DNA from: an uncultured Roseibium sp.
Lineage (GTDB): Bacteria; Pseudomonadota; Alphaproteobacteria; Rhizobiales; Stappiaceae
Reading direction: 5' to 3'
Length of the DNA stretch: 64,000 nt
Assembly: GCF_963675985.1 (NCBI RefSeq)
Contig: NZ_OY780958.1
Span: 682,001 to 746,000 of the forward strand
Positions within the stretch are counted from its first letter, which is position 1, and each line of letters begins with the position of its first letter. The position numbers and the translations under genes were made by a program. The notes below the pieces were generated by a model. The model was not told the DNA's origin, did no database searches, and worked only from the letters and a program-made list of their open reading frames with translations. This document shows positions 31,847 through 39,993 of this stretch, piece after piece.

Positions 31847-32215
31847 GTGGCACGTATTGCTGGCGTTAACATCCCGACGAACAAGCGCGTCGTTATCGCG
31901 CTTCAGTACATTCACGGCATTGGCCCGAAGCTCGCGCAGGAAATCACCACGAAGGTGAACATTGCTCCTGAGCGTCGCGTGAATGAGCTTTCCGACGCAG
32001 AAGTCCTGCAGATCCGCGAAACCATCGACCGCGATTACATGGTCGAAGGTGATCTGCGCCGTGACACCGCAATGAACATCAAGCGTCTGATGGACCTCGG
32101 CTGCTACCGTGGCCTGCGCCATCGCCGTGGCCTCCCGGTTCGCGGTCAGCGGACGCACACGAACGCCCGTACCCGCAAGGGTCCGGCTAAGCCGATCGCA
32201 GGCAAGAAGAAGTAA
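31847..32215 (+). CDS. rpsM: 30S ribosomal protein S13
   Basis: 122 aa, starting at GTG 31847 (MARIAGVNIPTNKRV). An in-frame ATG-less extension upstream has no conservation. S13 contacts the 50S subunit and P-site tRNA. The C-terminal RHRRGLPVRGQRTHTNARTR is the family signature. It is 67 nt before rpsK. Confidence 0.98.
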   Translation: MARIAGVNIPTNKRVVIALQYIHGIGPKLAQEITTKVNIAPERRVNELSDAEVLQIRETIDRDYMVEGDLRRDTAMNIKRLMDLGCYRGLRHRRGLPVRGQRTHTNARTRKGPAKPIAGKKK

Positions 32216-32282
32216 ACCACCAGCGATTGGCGGTGGAGCTGCCGGCATTACGGCAGTGTAGAGATCGAAGTAAGGAACAAGA

Positions 32283-32672
32283 ATGGCTAAAGACACGACA
32301 CGCGTGCGTCGCCGCGAGCGGAAGAACATCTCGTCCGGCGTTGCGCATGTGAATTCCACATTCAACAATACCATGATCACGATCACGGATGCCCAGGGCA
32401 ATACGATTTCCTGGTCCTCCGCCGGTGCACTCGGCTTCAAGGGTTCGCGTAAGTCTACTCCTTACGCTGCCCAGGTTGCTGCTGAAGACGCTGCCAAGAA
32501 GGCATCCGAACACGGCATGCGGACGCTGGAAGTGGAAGTTCGTGGTCCGGGGTCGGGACGTGAGTCTGCCCTTCGCGCCCTTCAGGCTGCCGGTTTCCTG
32601 ATCACGTCCATTCGGGACGTGACGCCGATTCCGCACAACGGCTGCCGCCCGCGCAAGCGTCGCCGCGTCTAA
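32283..32672 (+). CDS. rpsK: 30S ribosomal protein S11
   Basis: 129 aa. S11 lies on the 30S platform near the E site and anti-Shine-Dalgarno region. The blocks HVNSTFNNTMITITDAQGN and RDVTPIPHNGCRPRKRRRV are standard. Ninety nt separate it from rpoA and hold one hairpin. Confidence 0.98.
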   Translation: MAKDTTRVRRRERKNISSGVAHVNSTFNNTMITITDAQGNTISWSSAGALGFKGSRKSTPYAAQVAAEDAAKKASEHGMRTLEVEVRGPGSGRESALRALQAAGFLITSIRDVTPIPHNGCRPRKRRRV

Positions 32673-32716
32673 GGCCTTACAGCCTGACGCAAATGTTTCT
32701 CCAATGGCAAAGAATA

Positions 32717-32739
32717 GTCCGGCCGGTACAAGGCCGGAC
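32717..32739 (+). other. Hairpin upstream of rpoA
   Basis: GTCCGGCC (32717-32724) and GGCCGGAC (32732-32739), perfect 8-bp arms, 7-nt loop, 23 nt ahead of the rpoA GTG start. No T-run. It may adjust rpoA translation or partially attenuate the transcript. Confidence 0.5.
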
Positions 32740-32762
32740 GGGATAGCCGAAGGGGCAAGAAC

Positions 32763-33785
32763 GTGACCATTCAAAAGAACTGGCAAGAACTGATCAAGCC
32801 GACCAAGCTCGAAGTCAAGCCGGGTGATGATCCCCGGTTTCTGGCGACGGTTGTCGCCGAGCCGCTCGAGCGCGGATATGGCCTGACGCTGGGCAACGCC
32901 CTGCGCCGCATCCTTCTGTCCTCTCTGCAGGGGGCGGCTGTGACGGCGGTTCAGATCGACGGCGTGCTTCACGAGTTCTCGTCGATCCCTGGCGTCCGCG
33001 AAGACGTCACCGACATCGTTCTCAACATCAAGGAAATCGCCATCCGCATGGAAGGCGAAGGTCCCAAGCGCATGGTCGTGCGCAAGCAGGGCCCGGGTGT
33101 TGTGACCGCCGGTGATATCCAGACCGTCGGCGACGTCGAAGTGCTCAACCCGGACCTCGTCCTGTGCACGCTGGACGAAGGTGCGGAAATCCGCATGGAA
33201 TTCACCGTCAACACCGGCAAGGGCTACGTGTCTTCCGACCGTAACCGCCCGGAAGACGCTCCGATCGGTCTGATCCCGGTCGATAGCCTCTATTCCCCGG
33301 TGAAGAAGGTTTCCTACAAGGTCGAGAACACCCGTGAGGGCCAGGTCCTCGACTATGACAAGCTTACCCTGACCGTCGAAACCGATGGTTCGGTGAAGCC
33401 GGATGACGCTGTGGCTTTCGCGGCGCGCATCCTCCAGGACCAGCTGTCCATCTTCGTAAATTTCGAAGAGCCGAAGCGCGAAACTGCCGAGGAGACCGTC
33501 CCGGAACTCGCCTTCAACCCGGCGCTTCTGAAGAAGGTCGACGAGCTGGAACTGTCGGTCCGTTCGGCCAACTGCCTGAAGAACGACAATATCGTGTATA
33601 TTGGCGATCTCATTCAGAAGACCGAAGCGGAAATGCTGCGCACGCCGAATTTCGGCCGCAAATCGCTCAACGAGATCAAGGAAGTTCTCGCACAGATGGG
33701 TCTGCATCTGGGCATGGAAGTGGCCAACTGGCCGCCTGAGAACATCGAAGACCTCGCCAAGCGTTACGAAGACCATCAGTATTGA
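32763..33785 (+). CDS. rpoA: DNA-directed RNA polymerase subunit alpha
   Basis: 340 aa, starting at GTG 32763. The N-terminal domain (about 1-235) dimerises and scaffolds the polymerase. The C-terminal domain contains the DNA-binding determinants VRSANCL with Arg267 (E. coli Arg265 equivalent) and NFGRKSLNEIKE. It therefore can contact UP elements and activators. It lies between rpsK and rplQ in the usual alpha segment; rpsD is not present here. Confidence 0.99.
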   Translation: MTIQKNWQELIKPTKLEVKPGDDPRFLATVVAEPLERGYGLTLGNALRRILLSSLQGAAVTAVQIDGVLHEFSSIPGVREDVTDIVLNIKEIAIRMEGEGPKRMVVRKQGPGVVTAGDIQTVGDVEVLNPDLVLCTLDEGAEIRMEFTVNTGKGYVSSDRNRPEDAPIGLIPVDSLYSPVKKVSYKVENTREGQVLDYDKLTLTVETDGSVKPDDAVAFAARILQDQLSIFVNFEEPKRETAEETVPELAFNPALLKKVDELELSVRSANCLKNDNIVYIGDLIQKTEAEMLRTPNFGRKSLNEIKEVLAQMGLHLGMEVANWPPENIEDLAKRYEDHQY

Positions 33786-33859
33786 GGGACGTAAGCGTCC
33801 CTGTAGGATCAACCGGGTAGGGCACCACATCAGCCGCCCGATTTAAGAAGGAGAGGGCC

Positions 33860-34285
33860 ATGCGCCACGGTAAAACCGGCCGCAAGCTCAACCGGACCTC
33901 TAGCCACCGCAAGGCTATGTTCGCAAACATGGCGGCGTCGCTGATCAAGCACGAGCAGATCGTCACGACCCTGCCGAAGGCCAAAGAAATGAAGCCGATC
34001 ATCGACAAGCTGATCACCCTCGGCAAGCGCGGTGATCTGCATGCACGCCGTCAGGCGATTTCGCAGATCCGCGATGTTGCCATGGTGCGCAAGCTGTTCG
34101 AGACGCTCGGCGAGCGCTACAAGGACCGCCAGGGCGGCTACAGCCGTGTTCTGAAGGCCGGTTTTCGTCACGGCGACAGCGCGCCTATGGCTGTCATCGA
34201 ACTGGTCGATCGCGACCTGGAAGCCCGTGGTTCTGAAGACCGGGCTCGCGCGGAAGCTGCAGAAATGGCAGAAACCGCTGCGTAA
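33860..34285 (+). CDS. rplQ: 50S ribosomal protein L17
   Basis: 141 aa. L17 lies near the tunnel exit. MRHGKTGRKLNRTSSHRKAM opens it. The C terminus is acidic and Ala/Glu-rich, an alphaproteobacterial trait. It is the last gene of the ribosomal string; a strong terminator follows after 25 nt. Confidence 0.98.
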   Translation: MRHGKTGRKLNRTSSHRKAMFANMAASLIKHEQIVTTLPKAKEMKPIIDKLITLGKRGDLHARRQAISQIRDVAMVRKLFETLGERYKDRQGGYSRVLKAGFRHGDSAPMAVIELVDRDLEARGSEDRARAEAAEMAETAA

Positions 34286-34310
34286 ACAAAGTCTCAAGTT
34301 AATAGATTGT

Positions 34311-34341
34311 AAAAGGCGGGTCTTAACCCGCCTTTTATTTT
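34311..34341 (+). terminator. Intrinsic terminator of the ribosomal operon
   Basis: AAAAGGCGGGT (34311-34321) pairs with ACCCGCCTTTT (34326-34336) over a 4-nt loop, followed by ATTTT. The A-tract and T-tract make it potentially bidirectional. The next 150 nt are AT-rich and probably hold the chemoreceptor promoter, which I cannot place with confidence. Confidence 0.92.
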
Positions 34342-34488
34342 GTCTCGAATTGTGATTTTTGGATATCGGTTTTGTTTTCAATAAGATGAGTTTTGGATAC
34401 TATGTATTTTTTCCAATTATCGTTATTTTAACCGGCTTAGACGAAAGTCCCCTCCAGTCCTAAGTAGTATCGCTGGTGGGAGGGTCGA

Positions 34489-36678
34489 ATGTCCGCGGAA
34501 CAGCAATCATCCGCTGAGAATTACAAGAAGAACCGGTTTTTAAGGCTTAAGGTCATTGTGCCGGTTCTTATGGTGGGTGTCACTTTCGCATCGTGCGTAG
34601 CAGTTGGCATTGGCGGCTACCTGAACGCGCGTTCGGGCCTGCAAAAGGCGGCCCAGGGCGAATTGTCCATGGTGGCCAAGGCGCGCCAGGCTCTGGTTGG
34701 AATGCGGCTGGAAGGTTTGTCCGGGTCGCTGTCGAACGTTTCCTCCGGCGCCGGGGCGTCGCTGGCGCTTAATGACATGAACTCCGCCCTGGTGAACCTG
34801 GAAAATGACCGGGCTTCGCTGAAGGAATATTTCCAGGCAGAGGGATCAACGCCTGAGGAACGGTCGCAGAAGACCGGTAAGGACAACAAGACAATGTATG
34901 CCTGGCGTCACACAGACGTCCACGGCAGCTTCTATTCCGAATGGAAGAACGGCAACTACGCCGATATCTACGTCCTCAACAAGGAAGGCCGGGTGATCTA
35001 TACGGTTACCAAGTCGGCAGACTTCCTTGAAAAGGTAGACGGCGATATGCTGAAGGATACCGCGCTCGCGTCGATCTATCAGCAGGCAATGGCCGGGGAA
35101 AAGGGGCAGCAGTTCTTTTCCAAATTCGAGAAATACGGTCCTGCCGGCGGCGAAGCCTCCATGTTCATCGGCTCACCGGCCTATCTGACCTCCTTCACCG
35201 GCGAAGAGCTGGGTGGCGTTGTGGTTATCCGAATCGACTCCGGATATCTTGAAGCCGTGACCAACGACCGCCAGGGCCTGGGTGAAACGGGGCAGGTCTA
35301 TATGGTCAATCAGGACGGTACCCTGATTACCAACCAGCCGCTGTCGGCCGATCCGACCGCGCTGACCAAGACCATGACGTCCGATCTGGTCATCAAGGCG
35401 GCCAACGGTGCTGAAACCAAGGGGGAAATGACCGGCCAGGACGGCGTCGACCGCATGATGGTCGCGGAGCCTGTCACCTTTGGTGACGCCAGCTGGGCGA
35501 TGGTTGCGGAACGCTCGGTTGCCGAGGCGATGTCGAGCGTCGATGAAATGCGCAATTCCATGATCCTTTCGACGCTGATCACGGTCGGCATCGCGGCGGT
35601 CATTGCGCTGTTCTTCTCCCGCTCGATCACCAATCCGCTCGGAACGCTGGTGACCGCGCTGGAAGATATCGCACGCGGCAACCACAGCGCCGATATCTCC
35701 GCCGCCCGCCGCGGCGACGAAATCGGCGACATTGGCCGTGCGGTCGTCAAGATCCGCGAGAATGCGGCCGAAGAGCAGGAACAGAGGGCGCAACTGGAAG
35801 CGCAGAATGCGCGGACCCAGGCCGAACAGCGCAAGGAAATGCTCGGCGGGCTTGCTGCCGAGTTCGAGGCCAGCGTCGGCAAGGTCGTCGAGCATGTGAC
35901 CCATTCCGCCAAGACCTTGCGGGATGCCGCCGACGAGATGCGTCAGATGACCGAAGAATCCGGCGACATTTCGACCCGGGCCGCCCAGGTTTCCGCCGAC
36001 GCCATGAACGAGGTGCAGTCGATCGCGACCGCCTCCGACCAGTTGTCGAGCTCCATTCAAGAAATCTCGGCGCTGATCGAGCGGTCTTCGTCGGTTGCTC
36101 AGACGGCGACGGTGCGGGCGGAATCCACCAACGGCACGGTGCGGTCGCTGGCCGAAGCCGCGAACCGCATCGGCGAGGTGGTCACCCTGATCAGCGATAT
36201 CGCCGACCAGACCAACCTGCTTGCGCTGAATGCCACGATCGAGGCGGCGCGTGCCGGCGAGGCAGGCAAGGGCTTTGCCGTCGTTGCCTCCGAGGTAAAG
36301 GAACTGGCCTCCCAGACGGGCAAGGCCACCGGCGAGATCCAGCAGCAGATCGACGCGATCCGCCAGGCGACCGACGAAGCGGTGTCCGCGATCGGCGAAA
36401 TCCAGGAGACGATCGGCGAGATTACCCAGTCGGTGACCGATGTTTCGGCCGCGGTAACGGAGCAGAGCTTCGCGACGCGGGGCATTGCCGAAAACACCCA
36501 GCGGGCAGCCGAAGGCACATCGCGGGTCTCGGAAGACATTTCCAACGTCAGCGAGATGTCCCAGAAGACCAACGAATCCGCCAATGTCTTCTCGGAAAAG
36601 GTGGCAGAGCTTTCCGAACAGGCCACCCATCTGGACGACGAAGTCCGCGGGTTCCTGGCACAGGTTCGCTCTGCCTGA
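34489..36678 (+). CDS. Methyl-accepting chemotaxis protein
   Basis: 729 aa inner-membrane chemoreceptor. TM1 (about 21-44), a large periplasmic sensing domain of roughly 310 residues consistent with a double-Cache fold, TM2 (about 358-377), a HAMP domain (about 378-431), and a cytoplasmic coiled-coil signalling domain. The hairpin tip, with ISDIADQTNLLALNATIEAA and GKGFAVVASEV, lies near residues 565-605 and contacts CheA/CheW. No CheR-tethering pentapeptide is visible at the C terminus. The ligand cannot be read from the sequence. It is a single-gene unit with its own terminator, with no che genes nearby. Confidence 0.96.
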   Translation: MSAEQQSSAENYKKNRFLRLKVIVPVLMVGVTFASCVAVGIGGYLNARSGLQKAAQGELSMVAKARQALVGMRLEGLSGSLSNVSSGAGASLALNDMNSALVNLENDRASLKEYFQAEGSTPEERSQKTGKDNKTMYAWRHTDVHGSFYSEWKNGNYADIYVLNKEGRVIYTVTKSADFLEKVDGDMLKDTALASIYQQAMAGEKGQQFFSKFEKYGPAGGEASMFIGSPAYLTSFTGEELGGVVVIRIDSGYLEAVTNDRQGLGETGQVYMVNQDGTLITNQPLSADPTALTKTMTSDLVIKAANGAETKGEMTGQDGVDRMMVAEPVTFGDASWAMVAERSVAEAMSSVDEMRNSMILSTLITVGIAAVIALFFSRSITNPLGTLVTALEDIARGNHSADISAARRGDEIGDIGRAVVKIRENAAEEQEQRAQLEAQNARTQAEQRKEMLGGLAAEFEASVGKVVEHVTHSAKTLRDAADEMRQMTEESGDISTRAAQVSADAMNEVQSIATASDQLSSSIQEISALIERSSSVAQTATVRAESTNGTVRSLAEAANRIGEVVTLISDIADQTNLLALNATIEAARAGEAGKGFAVVASEVKELASQTGKATGEIQQQIDAIRQATDEAVSAIGEIQETIGEITQSVTDVSAAVTEQSFATRGIAENTQRAAEGTSRVSEDISNVSEMSQKTNESANVFSEKVAELSEQATHLDDEVRGFLAQVRSA

Positions 36679-36705
36679 TCCGCACCGCGGAACCAGTCAA
36701 GATCA

Positions 36706-36737
36706 ACGGTCGCCGTTTCTTTCGGCGGCCGTTTTTC
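36706..36737 (+). terminator. Intrinsic terminator after the chemoreceptor gene
   Basis: ACGGTCGCCG (36706-36715) pairs with CGGCGGCCGT (36723-36732) with one G-U pair, loop TTTCTTT, then a run of five T. Confidence 0.85.
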
Positions 36738-36829
36738 TTTGTGCATTGGCATTGCCTCTTTTTGTCCCCATCTGGCATGTATCAGGACCGGCGACCGGTG
36801 CGGATTCGCTCATATTTGGAGAAAGTTTC

Positions 36830-38272
36830 ATGACAAGGGCAATGTCCAGAGGTGCCTTTCGTGTTTCAATCGCTGTCTTGTTCGGGGTGGTCATCGGTTT
36901 TGCGGGCGCAGCCCAAGCGCAACAGGACAATCGGCAGGTGCCGGCGTCGGCAACGGAGGTCAAGCTCTCCTTCGCGCCGATCGTCAAACAGGTCGCTCCT
37001 GCCGTCGTGAACGTCTATGCCACCCGGAAAGTGGTCGAACGGCGCTCGGTTTCGCCGTTTTTCAACGATCCCTTTTTCCGCCGGTTCTTCGGCGATAACG
37101 GCTCCGGGTTCGGCCAGCCCCGGGAACGGGTGCAGCGGGCGCTCGGGTCGGGCGTGATCATTTCCTCAGACGGTATCGTCATCACCAACCACCATGTGAT
37201 TAAGGATGCGGACGAGGTCCGAGTTGCCCTGAACGATCGTCGCGAGTTCGACGCGGATATCATCCTCAAGGACGAACGCACGGATCTGGCGGTGTTGAAG
37301 ATCAAGGGCGATGGTCCGTTCGATTCCGTTCCGTTTGCCGATTCCGACAGTCTCGAGGTGGGGGATATCGTGCTCGCCATCGGCAATCCGTTCGGTGTCG
37401 GTCAGACCGTGACCCAGGGGATTGTATCCGCGCTGGCGCGCACCCAGGTCGGCGTCACCGACTACCAGTTCTTCATTCAGACGGACGCGGCGATCAATCC
37501 GGGGAACTCCGGCGGAGCGCTGGTCGACATGCACGGCAGGCTGGTCGGTATCAACTCTGCGATTTTCACCCGCTCCGGCGGTTCCAACGGCATCGGCTTC
37601 GCCATTCCGGCCCACATGGTCCAGTTCGTCGCCTCTCAGGCGGGGCAGGGCGACAAGATCAAGCGGCCCTGGCTCGGCGCAACGGTGCAGCTGGTGAACG
37701 CGGAAATCGCCGATGCCATGGCGCTCGACCGGCCGCGCGGCGTGCTGGTGACCAATGTGTATGACGGATCTCCTGCGCAAGAGGCGCAGTTGCAGGTCGG
37801 CGACCTGGTTATTGCCATCGACGGCAAGGAAGTCTCCGATCCGGATTCCTTCGGCTATCGCTTCGCTACCAAGACTCTGGGTGGAACGGCGACATTCACC
37901 ATCGAGCGCGATCAGAAACAGATCGATGTGGCTGTCGTGCTGAGACCGGCTCCCGAAACCGTGCCCCGGGACACCCGCAACCTGACGGAATATTCGCCCT
38001 TTGAAGGCGCCACGGTGATGAACCTGTCGCCGGCGGTTGCCGATGAGTTGCGCCTCGATGGTGATCCGGAAGGCGTGGTCGTGTCCGCGATCGCACCGAA
38101 CAGCGCAGCGGCTCGCATCGGACTGCGGATTGGAGATATCGTGCGCGCGGTCAATGAGCAGGAGGTGCAGAGCACCCGGATGCTGGAAGCGATCACCCGG
38201 TCGTCGCCGCGTTTGTGGCAGCTTGATATCGAACGCAACGGCAAGGTCAACCGGATCGTCTTGCGCGGTTAA
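36830..38272 (+). CDS. degP: Periplasmic Do-like serine protease (DegP/DegQ family)
   Basis: 480 aa. A signal peptide (about residues 1-30, cleavage after AQA) sends it to the periplasm. The trypsin-like domain has His122 (TNHHV), Asp152 (DERTDLAVLKI) and Ser227 (GNSGG), the complete triad. Two PDZ domains follow (about 265-360 and 390-475). DegP-type proteins degrade or refold damaged envelope proteins. The start at ATG 36830 is supported by GGAGAAAG. The frame is open far upstream, but that part overlaps the chemoreceptor gene. A Cys-free protease domain favours DegQ-like activity, so the exact subtype is open. Confidence 0.95.
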   Translation: MTRAMSRGAFRVSIAVLFGVVIGFAGAAQAQQDNRQVPASATEVKLSFAPIVKQVAPAVVNVYATRKVVERRSVSPFFNDPFFRRFFGDNGSGFGQPRERVQRALGSGVIISSDGIVITNHHVIKDADEVRVALNDRREFDADIILKDERTDLAVLKIKGDGPFDSVPFADSDSLEVGDIVLAIGNPFGVGQTVTQGIVSALARTQVGVTDYQFFIQTDAAINPGNSGGALVDMHGRLVGINSAIFTRSGGSNGIGFAIPAHMVQFVASQAGQGDKIKRPWLGATVQLVNAEIADAMALDRPRGVLVTNVYDGSPAQEAQLQVGDLVIAIDGKEVSDPDSFGYRFATKTLGGTATFTIERDQKQIDVAVVLRPAPETVPRDTRNLTEYSPFEGATVMNLSPAVADELRLDGDPEGVVVSAIAPNSAAARIGLRIGDIVRAVNEQEVQSTRMLEAITRSSPRLWQLDIERNGKVNRIVLRG

Positions 38273-38310
38273 TGTGCGTTTTGGAGATATTGGGTTTTGA
38301 AGCGGGTTTG

Positions 38311-38357
38311 CCTCCCCCCTTGAGGGGGAGATGTCATCGCAGGTGACAGAGGGGGGT
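38311..38357 (+). repeat. C/G-rich intergenic repeat, copy A
   Basis: A 47-bp element beginning CCTCCCCCCTTGAGGGGGAG, then ATGTC and ending GACAGAGGGGGGT. An inverted copy lies at 38407-38453. Elements of this appearance, with GGGGGAGATGTC and GACAGAGGGGGGT, are familiar from many Hyphomicrobiales intergenic regions. Each copy can form internal hairpins. Confidence 0.75.
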
Positions 38358-38406
38358 GACGACGGTGGGGTTACACTCCGGTGCTACGATCTGCCGAGCG
38401 GCTGAT

Positions 38407-38453
38407 ACCCCCCTCTGTCCGTTTTAACGGACATCTCCCCCTTGAGGGGGGAG
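38407..38453 (-). repeat. C/G-rich intergenic repeat, copy B (inverted)
   Basis: Reads on the minus strand as CTCCCCCCTCAAGGGGGAG then ATGTCCGTT and ends GACAGAGGGGGGT like copy A. Its middle holds the perfect hairpin TGTCCGTT/AACGGACA (38416-38433). Together the two copies form a long snapback structure between degP and rarA that could terminate or protect the degP mRNA. Confidence 0.75.
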
Positions 38454-38527
38454 AGGGGCGCAAGGGGAAAGGCAATGAGACCGTTTGTTTTCCCCATAAG
38501 GGAAACGTTTCAGGAGTTGGCGCGGCT

Positions 38528-39838
38528 GTGAGCGATCTTTTCGAAGCTTCGGGATTGGCAGCGGACGTGGCCCGTCCGCTGGCCGACCGGCTGCGGCCGC
38601 AGAAGCTTGCCGATGTTGTCGGGCAGGAGCATCTGCTCGGGCCCGAAGGCACGCTGTCGCGCATGCTCAAGAGCCGGACACTGGGTTCGCTTATCTTCTG
38701 GGGACCGCCGGGGACGGGCAAGACCACCGTTGCCAGGCTTCTGGCAGCGGAAACCGATCTCGCCTTTGAACAGATTTCGGCGATCTTCTCCGGTGTTGCC
38801 GATTTGAAGAAGGTTTTCGAGACCGCCCGAGCGCGGCGGATGAGCGGACGGTCGACCCTGCTCTTCGTGGATGAGATCCATCGTTTCAACCGGGCTCAGC
38901 AGGACAGTTTTCTGCCGGTCATGGAAGACGGCACGATCACGCTGGTGGGGGCGACGACGGAAAACCCGTCGTTTGAACTCAACGCCGCGCTGCTGTCGCG
39001 CTCCCATGTGATGACGTTCCATTCCCTCAATCTTGAGGCGCTCAACCGGTTGCTGGATCGCGCCGAAGAGGTGGAGGACAAACCGCTGCCGCTCGACCAG
39101 GAGGCCCGCGCGGTGCTGGTGCGCATGGCCGACGGAGATGGCCGATCGGCGCTGACCCTGGCGGAGGATGTCTGGCGGGCCGCGGACGAAGGCGAGGTGT
39201 TCGACGCGGAGCGCCTGCAGGAGATCGTCCAGCGCCGGGCGCCCATCTACGACAAGAGCGCGGACGGGCACTACAATCTGATTTCCGCACTCCACAAGTC
39301 GGTGCGCGGGTCCGATCCGGATGCCGCACTTTACTGGTTCTGCCGCATGCTCGACGGCGGCGAGGACCCGCTTTATCTCGCCCGCCGCCTGATCCGCATG
39401 GCGGTGGAGGATATCGGCCTGGCCGACCCTCATGCCCTGGTGCAGGCCAATGCGGCGCGGGACGCCTATCAGATGCTGGGTTCGCCGGAAGGCGAGCTGG
39501 CGCTCGCGCAGACGGTGGTCTATCTGGCGACCGCGCCGAAATCGAATGGTGTCTATGTGGCCTACAAGGCGGCGACCCGCAGCGCCAAGAACAGCGGTTC
39601 CCTACTGCCGCCCAAGCACATCCTCAATGCGCCGACGAAGCTGATGAAAGAGGAAGGCTACGGGGACGGCTATCAGTACGATCACGACGCGCCGGACGGG
39701 TTTTCGGGGCAGGACTATTTCCCCGAAGGTCTCGGCCGCCAGACCTATTACGACCCGCCCGAACGCGGGTTCGAGCGCGAATTGCGCAAGCGGCTGGACT
39801 ACTGGAGCAAACTGCGCCGGGAACGGGGCGGGGCTTAG
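38528..39838 (+). CDS. rarA: Replication-associated recombination protein RarA (MgsA)
   Basis: 436 aa AAA+ ATPase acting at stalled replication forks with SSB. Walker A GPPGTGKTT is at residues 59-67, Walker B LLFVDEIHRF at 111-120, sensor 1 region GATTENPSF at 141-149. The C-terminal tetramerisation domain contains the conserved YVAYKAA and PLHLRNAPTKLM-like (here PKHILNAPTKLM) blocks. I chose GTG 38528, preceded by AGGAG, giving MSDLFEASG...; the frame is open further upstream but runs through repeat copy B. Confidence 0.95.
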   Translation: MSDLFEASGLAADVARPLADRLRPQKLADVVGQEHLLGPEGTLSRMLKSRTLGSLIFWGPPGTGKTTVARLLAAETDLAFEQISAIFSGVADLKKVFETARARRMSGRSTLLFVDEIHRFNRAQQDSFLPVMEDGTITLVGATTENPSFELNAALLSRSHVMTFHSLNLEALNRLLDRAEEVEDKPLPLDQEARAVLVRMADGDGRSALTLAEDVWRAADEGEVFDAERLQEIVQRRAPIYDKSADGHYNLISALHKSVRGSDPDAALYWFCRMLDGGEDPLYLARRLIRMAVEDIGLADPHALVQANAARDAYQMLGSPEGELALAQTVVYLATAPKSNGVYVAYKAATRSAKNSGSLLPPKHILNAPTKLMKEEGYGDGYQYDHDAPDGFSGQDYFPEGLGRQTYYDPPERGFERELRKRLDYWSKLRRERGGA

Positions 39839-39993
39839 GATTACGCAGGCCGTCGGGATGCAACATATCGTGATGCGTAGGCGCGTTGCGGCCTGGCTCG
39901 CAGCACCCCATCATTCGCTCATGACGTCAAGCCGCTCTTAAGGAGGCTTGGGGTAAATTCACCGCATATTCTGCGGGTGTAGGCGCAAACGGG

